Source: Bacteroidota bacterium (GTDB taxonomy: Bacteria; Bacteroidota; Bacteroidia; AKYH767-A; OLB10). From it: 64,000 bases of DNA. Where the stretch lies: assembly GCA_024643795.1 (NCBI GenBank), contig JAHEMF010000004.1:1-64000 (forward strand). The letters run 5' to 3'. Below are positions 26,976 to 36,490 of the stretch, piece by piece. The notes under the pieces were generated by a model. The model saw only the letters and a list, made by a program, of their open reading frames with translations, was not told the DNA's origin and made no database searches. Numbering within the stretch: the stretch's first letter is position 1; each line of letters begins with the position of its first letter. Both the position numbers and the translations under genes were made by a program.

Positions 26976-27971
26976 CTAATTGAAAAACTTTTTGAATAGC
27001 CGGGGGATATCCTTAGCTCTTTTCAGGTTAAACAACAAGGCTAATGTCATACTAAATGGCAAAGTAAAATAGTACCAGCCCCTTTGAAATGTTCCTCCAT
27101 TTTTATCAGCTTGAACATATCCATATTGCTTCATAAAGTTACCTGTTATATTCTGGCATAAAGAGATCTCACCATGTGTAAGTCCACCTTGATGCCATCC
27201 GCCAGTTCGTTTAGAATCGATACCATAATCGTTTCCTTTATCCAGAGCATGCGAAGATCCCTTTTGAGGAATGTTAAGCATTTCTAAACTGAATTCTAGA
27301 CTAACATGTTTGCATATTTTATTTACAACTAATTCCGGATCAGCAATCAAGTCTTCAAACTTAATGATCAATAGATTACTGTCATTTTTAACAATTGAAA
27401 TTTGTTTCATAGCTGAAACCCAAAGCTTGCAAATGGTAATGGGGTGATAATTAACTCTTGCCCTTATGCTTTGAAAAAGGGGATAATCCTCCTTAGAATA
27501 TTTTCTTCGCTTCCATTTATTTTTCTGAGACAGCAGTACATCTCGAGGATCTCTTACCATTACTATGAATTTAGATTCAGGTATATACTGCTTCAAAGTT
27601 TCAAGATAAAAGATGTTTTGAGGTGTTTGTGCACATGCGACCTTTTTGCCAAGTTGGCCAGACCGAAAATTGAGAAACAGCTTGTACAACTCAATGGCCG
27701 TAATATTAATTTTATTTTGAAGAGCCTCATCTGCAACACCAGAATATTGTTCTGTATGACGTTTACCATAGTAACCATCAATATCTATGGACAATAACTT
27801 ACAAAATATATCTTTAGCTTTTAACGGCGAAAGGACTCGGTCAGGATGAAACGGGGCAGACAGCTCATCAAAATAATGCAACTCCTGAAAAGTATGTACA
27901 TTGGCGTTACGTCCCAATATTCTACTTACCATTGTGGTACCAGAGCGACTATTTCCAACTACAAAAATCAT
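26976..27971 (-). CDS. PAPS-dependent sulfotransferase (peripheral to the sulfation cluster)
   Basis: The 5'-phosphosulfate-binding loop NSRSGTTMV sits at residues 7-15 immediately after the first strand, and the 3'-phosphate motif MVRDPRDVLLS is near residue 136. Both PAPS-binding elements are intact. The 331-residue length matches bacterial glycan and lipid sulfotransferases. The gene is on the minus strand and divergent from the secreted glycoside hydrolase-like gene across a 105-base gap. It is outside the main operon but next to it, so I infer a role in the same sulfation pathway. The acceptor is unknown. Confidence 0.85.
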   Translation of the reverse strand: MIFVVGNSRSGTTMVSRILGRNANVHTFQELHYFDELSAPFHPDRVLSPLKAKDIFCKLLSIDIDGYYGKRHTEQYSGVADEALQNKINITAIELYKLFLNFRSGQLGKKVACAQTPQNIFYLETLKQYIPESKFIVMVRDPRDVLLSQKNKWKRRKYSKEDYPLFQSIRARVNYHPITICKLWVSAMKQISIVKNDSNLLIIKFEDLIADPELVVNKICKHVSLEFSLEMLNIPQKGSSHALDKGNDYGIDSKRTGGWHQGGLTHGEISLCQNITGNFMKQYGYVQADKNGGTFQRGWYYFTLPFSMTLALLFNLKRAKDIPRLFKKFFN

Positions 27972-28076
27972 GATGCCGTTATTCAGATTTTAATTCCCTA
28001 TTAGTGCTTACCTTGGTACTTTATTATGCATTTTTAAACAATGCTCAAGGTAAAAATATAAATACAAACTCGCAGA

Positions 28077-29582
28077 ATGGCATTTAAACCTTTACTTATC
28101 CTTGTAATCATACTTCTTCAGGGAACCTGTTCTCAAAGCGGGCATATAATCAATGAAAGTATTCCATCCGTAACCATTGAAGTAGGAGTTTCATCCACAA
28201 CCAAACAACTTGGAGCAGAATTTTGGGGTTTCAATACCCAGATGATGAGAGGCCCTTCTTGGAAAACTCCTGGATTTATTGAACAAGTTAAAAGGCTTCA
28301 TCCACAGCTAATAAGATACCCAGGTGGCACGGTGGCTAGTTATTGGGACTGGAGAACAGGATGGCTAAAAGAAGGTATACCCCTCAAAGGGGATTGGGCA
28401 AAAATTCCTAAGAACCCGATAACAATACAAGACCTTAAATGGGCATGTGATCAAACTGGTGCTGCTCCGATTTTTGTTCTCAATATGATGAACAGTGAAT
28501 TACAGGACCAGATCTCATTCTTAAAAGCAGCTGACTCAATTGGATTAATGATTAAATATGTTGAGTTGGATAATGAAATTTATCTAGGTCAAAAATTCTA
28601 TGCCAATAAATTCCCTACAGGTGAAGACTATGCAAAAGAAGCATCGATATGGGCAGAAGCTATTTTAAAGCTATTTCCGGAAGCCAAACTATCTCTTTCA
28701 GGACATGCTGATCGCGGACCCAATGCAGGAAACATCAAAGCCTATCCTTCACGTGGAAATTCATGGAATCGCGAACTGGTATCATATGCTAAAAATTATG
28801 ATGCGGTTACATTCCATATTTATAGTGGCTCTGGACTAAAGTACTTGTCTGATAAAAATAATAACACTACTGAAGCTGAGAACTTTTATAACACCTTACA
28901 AAATCCTAAATCAATAGAATTTATTCTTGGAATTCCATTTACATCCGTTGAATCCTTTCAAGCAATTGACCTAAATTATGTAGAAGTAGATAAAAAGGCA
29001 TGGATAACGGAGTATAATTTGTTTGAAAAAGAAGGTATCCTAGCCGGTACCTGGTGTCATGGGCTATATGCTCTTACACAAACCATTTTAATTGGCAGCT
29101 GTAAGGAAACTGAAATCCTGTGTTATCATAACTTAACTACCTCCGCTCAATTTGCTGCTATTTTTAACAGTTCAAATGGTTTTGAAAAAGCTTATAAAAA
29201 ACAAGAAACTGAATTATTTGGATTGACTGCCGCAGGTGAGTGTCTATCACTATTTGGAGAAGCAATTATAGGGGCAAATCAACTCAGTAAATTAACATTT
29301 TCCCAGAATGAAGAACTAAAAACATTTAAGGGAGGAAAATATCCCTCACTCATTGGCATCCAATTAAAAGGTAATAAGACCAGACTACTAATAGTCAATC
29401 TTTCAGATAGTGAACAAAAATTAAATTGTGCATCATTTTTTAGCGAGCAACCGGCTTACAAATCCATACAAGCTGATCCTGATACTCAGATCTCCAAAAA
29501 TTCGGATGTTAAAAGGCTGGAAGGAAAAGGAACCTCGATCACGCTGTCACCTTATTCTGTAACGCTGATCTCGGGAAACTGA
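28077..29582 (+). CDS. Secreted glycoside hydrolase-like protein (clan A fold)
   Basis: A hydrophobic signal (about 3-17) precedes Cys18; the residues before it (GTC) are not a canonical lipobox, so lipidation is uncertain. The body (about 30-400) has the (beta/alpha)8 signature of clan GH-A: RYPGGTVASYWDW (about 80-92), the acid/base candidate E167 in ELDNEIYL and the nucleophile candidate E312 in WITEYNLF. This resembles arabinofuranosidase and GH39/GH79-type enzymes, but I cannot name the family. Its 3' end overlaps the convergent sulfotransferase gene by 31 bases. Its place beside sulfotransferases suggests trimming or turnover of the same glycan, which is inference. Confidence 0.75.
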   Translation: MAFKPLLILVIILLQGTCSQSGHIINESIPSVTIEVGVSSTTKQLGAEFWGFNTQMMRGPSWKTPGFIEQVKRLHPQLIRYPGGTVASYWDWRTGWLKEGIPLKGDWAKIPKNPITIQDLKWACDQTGAAPIFVLNMMNSELQDQISFLKAADSIGLMIKYVELDNEIYLGQKFYANKFPTGEDYAKEASIWAEAILKLFPEAKLSLSGHADRGPNAGNIKAYPSRGNSWNRELVSYAKNYDAVTFHIYSGSGLKYLSDKNNNTTEAENFYNTLQNPKSIEFILGIPFTSVESFQAIDLNYVEVDKKAWITEYNLFEKEGILAGTWCHGLYALTQTILIGSCKETEILCYHNLTTSAQFAAIFNSSNGFEKAYKKQETELFGLTAAGECLSLFGEAIIGANQLSKLTFSQNEELKTFKGGKYPSLIGIQLKGNKTRLLIVNLSDSEQKLNCASFFSEQPAYKSIQADPDTQISKNSDVKRLEGKGTSITLSPYSVTLISGN

Positions 29583-30577
29583 ACGCCATAGCCAAGTTTG
29601 AAAGCTGTTTCTGACAAAGGTTCTTTTAATAGCGGATGCAGCTCAACCTTTGATCGTACAGGCCTTGTACGAAGTTCACTTTTAGCATAAGTTGTTACAA
29701 CCTTATCCATCTCTAATCCCAGAAAATCAAGGATCCTTTTTATAGTATTTTCAGGTCCAGCAACAAGTTCTTCATAGGCCACAGGCAAAAAATTGTGAGG
29801 TTGCTCATCAATTGCCCTAAGTCCTTTATTCATGGTAACTATCCATTCAACTGCCGCCATATCGGTTTGCTTATCAAAGGCAGCAATTTCATTACAATAT
29901 ATACCAAGATATGGATCATATGGTACTACTTGCTCTACGATCAGTTTCCATTTTCTTTTATTGACACCCCACCAATCTTCAACTCTGCCATTATTTGTAC
30001 TACTGTTCTGTCTTGACCATTCAGCTGTTGAAACAATGGTATCCCATGGATTTCGATATAAGAAAATAAATTTGGGTGATTTGAAAATGCTATTGAGAAA
30101 CTCCGTCCGAAATATCATTTCCGGAAACTTATCAACCACGATCTTTGAACCTGTAAACTTTAAAAATGTTGAATAGATCGACTTTACTTTTTGTTCAAGA
30201 GATGGGTCAAAGTCATCAGAGTAAAGGCTCACAAATGCATCTCCATCGGAATAGCTTCCTGTAATATCACTATTTGGAATGACAGTATGCCATAGAGCTT
30301 TAGGCTCATTTAAAAAGCCAACATCTTTATGAAGTGATAAAATGACGCCAAGAATAGTGGACCCGCTTCTGCCTGTTCCTGTTATGAATACCGGAGAATC
30401 ACTTCCTTTAATTTGCCCTTGCCGGGATGCAAATTTTAATGCTGCAAATGTAACAGGATTAAACCAGCGTCCCTTTGTAGTAGCCGGTCTGCCTTCAAAA
30501 AATAAATAAGAAAAAATACGTGAGAAGACCTTTTGTGGCCTTGCTTTAATATATGCCTTATTTATTTGTGCTATCAT
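29552..30577 (-). CDS. PAPS-dependent sulfotransferase, last gene of the sulfation operon
   Basis: The PAPS-binding loop TGTGRSGSTILG (about 65-76) and the 3'-phosphate motif FLYRNPWDTIVST (about 155-167) are intact. About 60 residues precede the catalytic core, longer than in the other sulfotransferases here. I chose ATG 30577, which overlaps the preceding gene by 20 bases; a GTG at 30598 is possible. The 3' end overlaps the convergent glycoside hydrolase-like gene by 31 bases. It belongs to a distinct subfamily from the two similar sulfotransferases of the operon and may sulfate a different position. Confidence 0.87.
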   Translation of the reverse strand: MIAQINKAYIKARPQKVFSRIFSYLFFEGRPATTKGRWFNPVTFAALKFASRQGQIKGSDSPVFITGTGRSGSTILGVILSLHKDVGFLNEPKALWHTVIPNSDITGSYSDGDAFVSLYSDDFDPSLEQKVKSIYSTFLKFTGSKIVVDKFPEMIFRTEFLNSIFKSPKFIFLYRNPWDTIVSTAEWSRQNSSTNNGRVEDWWGVNKRKWKLIVEQVVPYDPYLGIYCNEIAAFDKQTDMAAVEWIVTMNKGLRAIDEQPHNFLPVAYEELVAGPENTIKRILDFLGLEMDKVVTTYAKSELRTRPVRSKVELHPLLKEPLSETAFKLGYGVQFPEISVTE

Positions 30578-31490
30578 GATTCGCAACAGCAATTCCACTC
30601 ACCCAAGTTGGTATATTAGCCACTTTCGCTGAAACCAGGATCTTGTGTAATTTCTCGTTATAAGGGCGAAAATAGGAATATAAGTTGTCAATAGTTGCAC
30701 GGTCTATATCAGACTTATCAAAAGACTGTCCGTTAATAAAGTAGTAACATCGTAAAACAGCGGATTTTAGCTCAGGAGACCATCTCCATAACTTATTTAA
30801 TATAAGATTCAACCAAACCGCAATACGGTGCATACCTCGATTTTTATAGCTAACCGACCTGTTCTTTACATCAAATTCATAGGCTGTATAAAACTCGGGT
30901 GATATACCTAACCACTTGCAAATATCAGCAAGTAAATTTCCTGGGTCGCTTTTTAACTCATCGAAAAAAACCACTTTTATGTTTTTTCCAAATACATCCA
31001 GCCAAGGTTCAATAAACTCTGAATACCTACTCAAATACACACCAGTATATAGCTGGTTTTCAATCCTATCAAGTTCGGAGCTATTGAATGAGAGACACTT
31101 ATCAATATAATCCTTGAAAGAAAGTTCCTGCGGCAACTGGAGTGTGGATTTTTTTCTGGTATAAAAAGATCGGGTCCGTTCAACAGGATCTTTAAGAATG
31201 ATCAGGATCTTAACATCAGGCAAAGTAGATTTTATGGTTTTAGCCATTCTTTCACCACCAAACATATAGGCAGGTGTTGATTCCATCCGGATCTTATACT
31301 CCTGACAACCACTGAACTGTTTTTCATACTCAGAAATAGGATTCGGATTATCCTGATACAGGATTGGTAAAAAATAACAGGTCTCTTTATCCTTTGAACC
31401 ACAAATTTCTGGATGCGCAGTTAAATAGTGGAATAATGAAGTGCTTCCTGCTTTATTGACACCAGCTATGATAAAATTTGCAACTTTCAT
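30558..31490 (-). CDS. PAPS-dependent sulfotransferase (heparan/NDST-like subfamily)
   Basis: The 310-residue product starts almost directly with the PAPS loop AGVNKAGSTSLFHYL (9-23), followed by HPEICGSKDKE, the typical acceptor-side helix of the Sulfotransfer_1 family. The 3'-phosphate motif ILKDPVERTRSFY (about 99-111) is present. It is clearly related to the 34186-35127 product (shared GSTSLF/GTTSLF loop and DPVER/NPVER motif), so the two look like paralogues with different acceptors. Within the operon it follows the glycosyltransferase after 39 bases and overlaps the next sulfotransferase. The subfamily suits glycan O- or N-sulfation. Confidence 0.9.
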   Translation of the reverse strand: MKVANFIIAGVNKAGSTSLFHYLTAHPEICGSKDKETCYFLPILYQDNPNPISEYEKQFSGCQEYKIRMESTPAYMFGGERMAKTIKSTLPDVKILIILKDPVERTRSFYTRKKSTLQLPQELSFKDYIDKCLSFNSSELDRIENQLYTGVYLSRYSEFIEPWLDVFGKNIKVVFFDELKSDPGNLLADICKWLGISPEFYTAYEFDVKNRSVSYKNRGMHRIAVWLNLILNKLWRWSPELKSAVLRCYYFINGQSFDKSDIDRATIDNLYSYFRPYNEKLHKILVSAKVANIPTWVSGIAVANHDSTNK

Positions 31491-31529
31491 TATAAAAAAT
31501 GGTTATCTATTGCCTTTCAATAAAACATA

Positions 31530-32774
31530 TCAATCAAGACGTATAGCATCCTGATAAATTTTAATTAACCTGTTATAGAAAACAGGGTCATTGAACATTT
31601 CATCTGCCATTGATTTTGCTTCGGCACCCATGCTTACTGGCACTGAAGCGTCTGAACAAATACTTCTGATGCATTCTGAAAGCTCATTTACATTATTGCT
31701 GTGATATACAAACCCGTTTTTACCGTGCTTTATATATTCAGGTATTCCACCCTTATCCGAACCTATCACTGCTTTGCCCATTGCAAATGCCTCAGTCATT
31801 ACATAAGGGAAATTTTCATACCAAAGAGACGGAACCACTACACACAATGACTCTGAAATTGTTTTCTTCAGCTCATCACCAACTACCATTCCTAGAAATT
31901 CAACATTATCACATCCGAGCTCTTTGGCCAATTGCTTTAATCGACTCATATAATTCCCATCACCTGCTATTTTCAGCTTTGCACTGGGTACAAGTTGCAT
32001 TGCTTTTATCAATATATCTACACCTTTCTCATCAGACAATCGACCCATATATAAAATATAATCACCATAAACACCTGATGCCTTAATAGCAGTGGCATCA
32101 AAAGGCTTCCCCAGAAATGCAGTATTAAATTCTTTACCATCCCAAAACTCTCGGGTTTTGTTTAACATGAATTCACTTTCAAATAAAAAGGTTTTAACAT
32201 TTTTTCTGAAAATATCTTTGTAGTCATGGTAATACGATTCAACAGCACTTGCAATACTAACACCGATTGAATGCTTACAACAATTGTTAAGAATGGCCAT
32301 ATAAAATCTGCCACCTTTACAATCCTCGCAAATATGTCCATGATGGAACAGTCTGTAATTTGGACAAAGGTGTTTGTAATCGTTACAAGACATTACAACA
32401 GGAACTCCTTCTTCTTTACACACTTCAAGGATACTTGGAGTTATTGTAACATATATTGCAAAAACATGAACTATATCCGGCTTAAATTCACGCAGCAGCT
32501 GTCTGAATTCCTCTTTATTCTTTTTATTATATATAGTTGCCGGGATTCTACCGAACCGTTTAATGATGTTACCATTGAGATAATCTACATAGTGACCCAA
32601 CTTAACTTTCTGATCATTTACCTTGAAGATGTCCTTACCACCCCCCGGATCAAAGATCGTGCTATAAGCCATCACCTCATGGCCATTAGATTCGAGAATC
32701 CTTATTACATCCTGAAAATACGCTTCCGCGCCCCCGACTTTTTTCCAGAATTTATGTGCCAGTAGAACTCTCAT
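31530..32774 (-). CDS. Glycosyltransferase, GT4 family
   Basis: Residues about 1-190 form the GT-B acceptor domain (VGGAEAYFQDV), and 190-400 the donor domain with ILYMGRLSDEKGVDILIKA and the E-x7-E-type region EAFAMGKAVIGSDKGG. A cysteine-rich insert (C-N-D-Y-K-H-L-C and C-E-D-C, about 130-165) is found in some exopolysaccharide GT4 enzymes and could bind metal. The ATG at 32774 shares one base with the preceding stop (TGATG), showing translational coupling; a TTG at 32777 is less likely. It adds a sugar to the glycan made by the cluster. It is the only clear glycosyltransferase in the operon, so other backbone enzymes must lie elsewhere. Confidence 0.9.
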   Translation of the reverse strand: MRVLLAHKFWKKVGGAEAYFQDVIRILESNGHEVMAYSTIFDPGGGKDIFKVNDQKVKLGHYVDYLNGNIIKRFGRIPATIYNKKNKEEFRQLLREFKPDIVHVFAIYVTITPSILEVCKEEGVPVVMSCNDYKHLCPNYRLFHHGHICEDCKGGRFYMAILNNCCKHSIGVSIASAVESYYHDYKDIFRKNVKTFLFESEFMLNKTREFWDGKEFNTAFLGKPFDATAIKASGVYGDYILYMGRLSDEKGVDILIKAMQLVPSAKLKIAGDGNYMSRLKQLAKELGCDNVEFLGMVVGDELKKTISESLCVVVPSLWYENFPYVMTEAFAMGKAVIGSDKGGIPEYIKHGKNGFVYHSNNVNELSECIRSICSDASVPVSMGAEAKSMADEMFNDPVFYNRLIKIYQDAIRLD

Positions 32775-34189
32775 CAAGTTGTGGTTTGTAATTCTGATTC
32801 ACTTGATGTGGCACTACGGATACGTTTCCATTCAGCAAATACCAAACCAGCCATCATCCAAAAGTAAAATCCGTATGAACGAAACAAGAAGGTTCGCAGA
32901 ATCATAGAATAAGGTATGGAAATTACTACTAAAACAGCCATCGCCAATGCAATGATCTTAAAATACGGATCCGGACTTTTTTTATACACCAGCATTGATG
33001 CTTTAAAAATCAAATAGAGGATATATAGAAAAATTGCGAGGCCTAAAAATCCATAGTAAATTACAAAGGCCACCCAATATACATCGTTTATAACAGGAAG
33101 GTTATTGATCGGTGTATTTGATCCAAACATTTTAGATGCAGCTTTCTCAAGTGCAAAATCCTGGGCCGGACTATACCCAATAATGTTATTTGTTTCCAAC
33201 AATTGACCACCTATCTGTGTTAAGACCAGTCCGCGGGAAAATTGTAGCGTATTATCAACATAATCATCATTAAAGATTGCCAATACATTGGTCAATGGAT
33301 CTGTATATTTCAGCTTTGGATTTATGTAAGGATCCTGACCCTGACTCAGAACGATCATGTTGATCAGAAATGGGCTCAGTGCAATTGCTGATACCACAAA
33401 TAGTATTGCCATTTTTTTACGCTTACCGGCAAGGAACATAAGTAGCGGCATTGTTAAAATTGCAATCAATACTGAACCACGGGAGTATGTGAAGAATATG
33501 GTAAGCAGAATTATTACAGCTAGCACATTAAGTAGTAGCTTTTTATTTCTTCCAAAACGCATTTCACTTTGTAAGGCCGAGAACAACATCACAAATGCTA
33601 TCACCATAAACAGTGCAAGTGGCACTGAATCACCGAAGGTTCCTATACCGGCACCTTGTTCCCTGCCGCCACCAAATCCGGTAGACAGTAATCTAAAGCT
33701 GACCTGTTTACCTCCTATTTCCAGATCACTCGCTCTTGGATACCAAAAATCAGAGATCCCTACATAATGCTGATAAAAAGTGACCAGCCCTTGAAAAGCA
33801 GCGATAACCAAAAGCAGATTAAAATACTTCTTAACCATCCCATGTTCTATTGACACAAATGCCATAACATAGAATAATGGTAAGTATCTGAGCAAGCTTC
33901 TTAACCCTACAAAAGCCTCAAGAACTGGCGCCTTATTGATCAAAGTGATAAGCAGCGCATAACCAATAAAGATCAACAAAGGTTTATCGATTGATGTACC
34001 TTTTGGCAATTTACCTGATTCCAATACTCTTATCAATAAAATGCCGGCAAGTGAATATATTAATACCTCGGCAAGGAATCTCAAATAACCATATACAACA
34101 TCTGAAACCGGCAGGAACTTAAGAAGCAGGATTTCAAAAGGAACAAAAACCACCAGAAAATATATAAGCCATGAAAACTTTATCTTCAT
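32774..34189 (-). CDS. Wzy/O-antigen ligase-like polysaccharide polymerase
   Basis: The 471-residue membrane protein has about 11-12 hydrophobic helices and a large periplasmic loop (about 270-370). The Wzy_C/O-antigen ligase signature TYSRGS is near residue 238. Such proteins polymerise repeat units or ligate them to lipid in the periplasm. The ATG at 34189 overlaps the upstream stop (ATGA), which decides the start over an earlier codon. Its position between a sulfotransferase and a glycosyltransferase, after a Wzx-like flippase, supports a Wzx/Wzy-dependent pathway. Confidence 0.85.
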   Translation of the reverse strand: MKIKFSWLIYFLVVFVPFEILLLKFLPVSDVVYGYLRFLAEVLIYSLAGILLIRVLESGKLPKGTSIDKPLLIFIGYALLITLINKAPVLEAFVGLRSLLRYLPLFYVMAFVSIEHGMVKKYFNLLLVIAAFQGLVTFYQHYVGISDFWYPRASDLEIGGKQVSFRLLSTGFGGGREQGAGIGTFGDSVPLALFMVIAFVMLFSALQSEMRFGRNKKLLLNVLAVIILLTIFFTYSRGSVLIAILTMPLLMFLAGKRKKMAILFVVSAIALSPFLINMIVLSQGQDPYINPKLKYTDPLTNVLAIFNDDYVDNTLQFSRGLVLTQIGGQLLETNNIIGYSPAQDFALEKAASKMFGSNTPINNLPVINDVYWVAFVIYYGFLGLAIFLYILYLIFKASMLVYKKSPDPYFKIIALAMAVLVVISIPYSMILRTFLFRSYGFYFWMMAGLVFAEWKRIRSATSSESELQTTT

Positions 34190-35127
34190 TGCAGCATTTT
34201 TATTGACCAAGGTGGCAGAGTTCCTGTTAGATTTTTAAGTTTAATAATGCTATCACTATAATAAGCATTCAATAATGTTAACCTTTCAGCTGAAAGAGTT
34301 GGAAAATTTCGATCCCCAACCGAACTGTTTAAAATATAATAGGCACCTTCAATTTTCTTACTGGCCGACCTGGCCTTTTCACCAATACTGATAGGCATTT
34401 TATTGACCATTGGCCTTAACCCTCTTCTGACTTTACGAAACCAATTATGAAAAACTGTACTCTTTACAGGAATAGTTTTGTTGTAAACCGGGAAGTCAAG
34501 CGAATCGAAATAACCTTGCTCGATATTCAAAAAGCAGCAAATATCTTTACACACTTTTTGAGGGGATGCTGTAAGATCTTCAAAGTAAATGATCTTCATC
34601 TCTTCCTTAGGGAATATGTTAGCATACATATTGAGGTACTGATAATACCTGCCTTGTTCTAATGCCCTCAAGTGCTGTGGTTTTACAGATAAATCATCAT
34701 TCAGTTGATCCTGTACATAAACTTCAAAACTTATTTGCGGATCCAATAACGCACTCTGAATGGCATAGTTATACCATGACCAGAGTCTTTCAACCGGATT
34801 TCTGACAACAAATAATATCTTTTTTGTTCCGGGAATTTCCCTCAAGGCATTTGCGGAACGTTCGCTATATAAATAGTCAGGGGTGGCTTCCATTCTCACC
34901 GGACGATGTTTGCATCCGTTAAATAAGTCATCATAGTTTTTAAAACCGCCTTGCTTCCCATCTATGGTGATCAAAGGGTAATCATTATACCAGAAATATC
35001 TGGACTCCTTCATTGCACTGGCACAAACCTGAGGGTGGTACTGGAAGTATTTGAATAATGAAGTGGTACCACATTTTGTGCTACCGGCTATGATAAAATA
35101 TGTATGTGGGGGATGTTTGGCATCCAT
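34186..35127 (-). CDS. PAPS-dependent sulfotransferase (heparan/NDST-like subfamily)
   Basis: The PAPS loop AGSTKCGTTSLFKYF (14-28) and the 3'-phosphate motif VVRNPVERLWSWY (about 107-119) are complete. HPQVCASAMKESRYFWY follows the loop, as in heparan-type and bacterial glycan sulfotransferases. The product resembles the 30558-31490 protein over most of its length. It sits directly after the flippase gene (18 bases) and overlaps the polymerase gene (ATGA), so it is coexpressed with export and polymerisation. This order suggests that the glycan repeat is sulfated during its assembly. Confidence 0.9.
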   Translation of the reverse strand: MDAKHPPHTYFIIAGSTKCGTTSLFKYFQYHPQVCASAMKESRYFWYNDYPLITIDGKQGGFKNYDDLFNGCKHRPVRMEATPDYLYSERSANALREIPGTKKILFVVRNPVERLWSWYNYAIQSALLDPQISFEVYVQDQLNDDLSVKPQHLRALEQGRYYQYLNMYANIFPKEEMKIIYFEDLTASPQKVCKDICCFLNIEQGYFDSLDFPVYNKTIPVKSTVFHNWFRKVRRGLRPMVNKMPISIGEKARSASKKIEGAYYILNSSVGDRNFPTLSAERLTLLNAYYSDSIIKLKNLTGTLPPWSIKMLQ

Positions 35128-35145
35128 GTGCCAAAGTTAACTGTT

Positions 35146-36483
35146 TCACTCCGTTTTCAGAGGCCAAAAATAGGTCCTGACTCCAAACTTTTGCTTTATA
35201 TAGATCATTGCTATCAAATTCCAGGTAGCCATAAAAGCTGCATTAGCAATTGCTGAACCCATAATGCCATATTTAGGGATCAAAATATAGCAAAGGAAGA
35301 TATTTATCCCTGCCGAAAAAGCAACTATGTTACGCATCTGTTTTTGATATCCGGTCATATTTAAGTAGTGCCCAACCGAACCGGCAAAGAAGTTAAAAAA
35401 CTGTCCGGCCATTACTATTAGTAAAGCTCCCGAACCCAATTCAAAAGTTTCTCCAAATATCAATAGCAGATATTTTCTGAAAATGATAATAAAAATGAAA
35501 ACCGGTAATGTTGTAAAGAATATTACACTTGCCGTTTTTGATGTATAATTCTTTAACTCTTTTATATCTCCGGCGGCATGTAGCTGAGCAAAGCGTGGAG
35601 CGGAAATACTATTTATTGAAAGTAGAACAAAAGAAGTGAGGGTAGAGATCTTTAATACCACTGAATAAATCCCAACTGTTGATTCACTTTCATATATCCC
35701 CAAAATAATTGTATTAATCCAACCTGATATCAACACAAGCGAACCGGTTAGCATCATCGGCAATGCAAAAAGAACCAGTGAAGAAACAGTGTGTTGATCG
35801 GACCTAACAGTAGTTCCCTGATTTATTCTTTTGTACACCATCACAGATGCAGAAATCATTAATATTATTAGACTAATTGTATAGGCAATGTTAGGAACAA
35901 GGTCATTGTTCATAAACAAAGAAAGCCCACCCAAAATCACCGAACCATATAAGAAATAACTTACATTTTGACTGTATGCATACAATGTGAATTTTCTTAA
36001 CCCTCTATAACATTCAGAAGTAATATATCGCATTACCATAGGCAATACTGCAAATGACATTACTTTTAAATATGGAATCAGCCGAGGTTTGTGGAAAACG
36101 TTAACTGCGATAATATCTGCGCTTAAGTAAAGTATGACCGAAAGAATGAGTCCGACAGGTATAATAACATATAAGGTTTTTATATATACCTCTTTAATGA
36201 TATCAGATCGGTTATTTTGTGCTGATTGTGCAAAATGTTTTACTATAGCAGTATCCATACCCATTCTGCCAATAACAGTAAATATCATGAGCACTGTAAC
36301 TGACAATGTATATGCCCCCAGCACATCTGGGCCATAAAGTCTTGAGATTAAAAAAATAAAAAAGTATCCAACAATGATACCAAGCACCCTTATGGAAAAA
36401 TTGCCGGCGCCCCCCCCAATGATCTCTCTGTAGCTTTTATCATTCAGGATCCTGCTTGCTAAGTTTTTAAATGCGGCAGGCAT
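35146..36483 (-). CDS. Wzx-like polysaccharide flippase (MATE/MOP superfamily)
   Basis: The 445-residue product has about 12 hydrophobic helices of the polysaccharide-transport (PST) type, with a short basic N-terminus and the opening segment GAGNFSIRVLGIIVGY. A second half-repeat is seen after the Lys/Arg-rich central loop (about 215-240). It moves undecaprenyl-linked oligosaccharide units across the inner membrane. It follows cysQ after 7 bases, placing polysaccharide export directly in the sulfate-activation operon. The specific glycan is unknown. Confidence 0.88.
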   Translation of the reverse strand: MPAAFKNLASRILNDKSYREIIGGGAGNFSIRVLGIIVGYFFIFLISRLYGPDVLGAYTLSVTVLMIFTVIGRMGMDTAIVKHFAQSAQNNRSDIIKEVYIKTLYVIIPVGLILSVILYLSADIIAVNVFHKPRLIPYLKVMSFAVLPMVMRYITSECYRGLRKFTLYAYSQNVSYFLYGSVILGGLSLFMNNDLVPNIAYTISLIILMISASVMVYKRINQGTTVRSDQHTVSSLVLFALPMMLTGSLVLISGWINTIILGIYESESTVGIYSVVLKISTLTSFVLLSINSISAPRFAQLHAAGDIKELKNYTSKTASVIFFTTLPVFIFIIIFRKYLLLIFGETFELGSGALLIVMAGQFFNFFAGSVGHYLNMTGYQKQMRNIVAFSAGINIFLCYILIPKYGIMGSAIANAAFMATWNLIAMIYIKQKFGVRTYFWPLKTE

Positions 36484-36490
36484 ACGTTTA

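Noticed and set aside
32774-32777. TTG as alternative start of the GT4 gene
   Set aside because: The ATG at 32774 forms a TGATG junction with the preceding stop, the usual layout of coupled genes.
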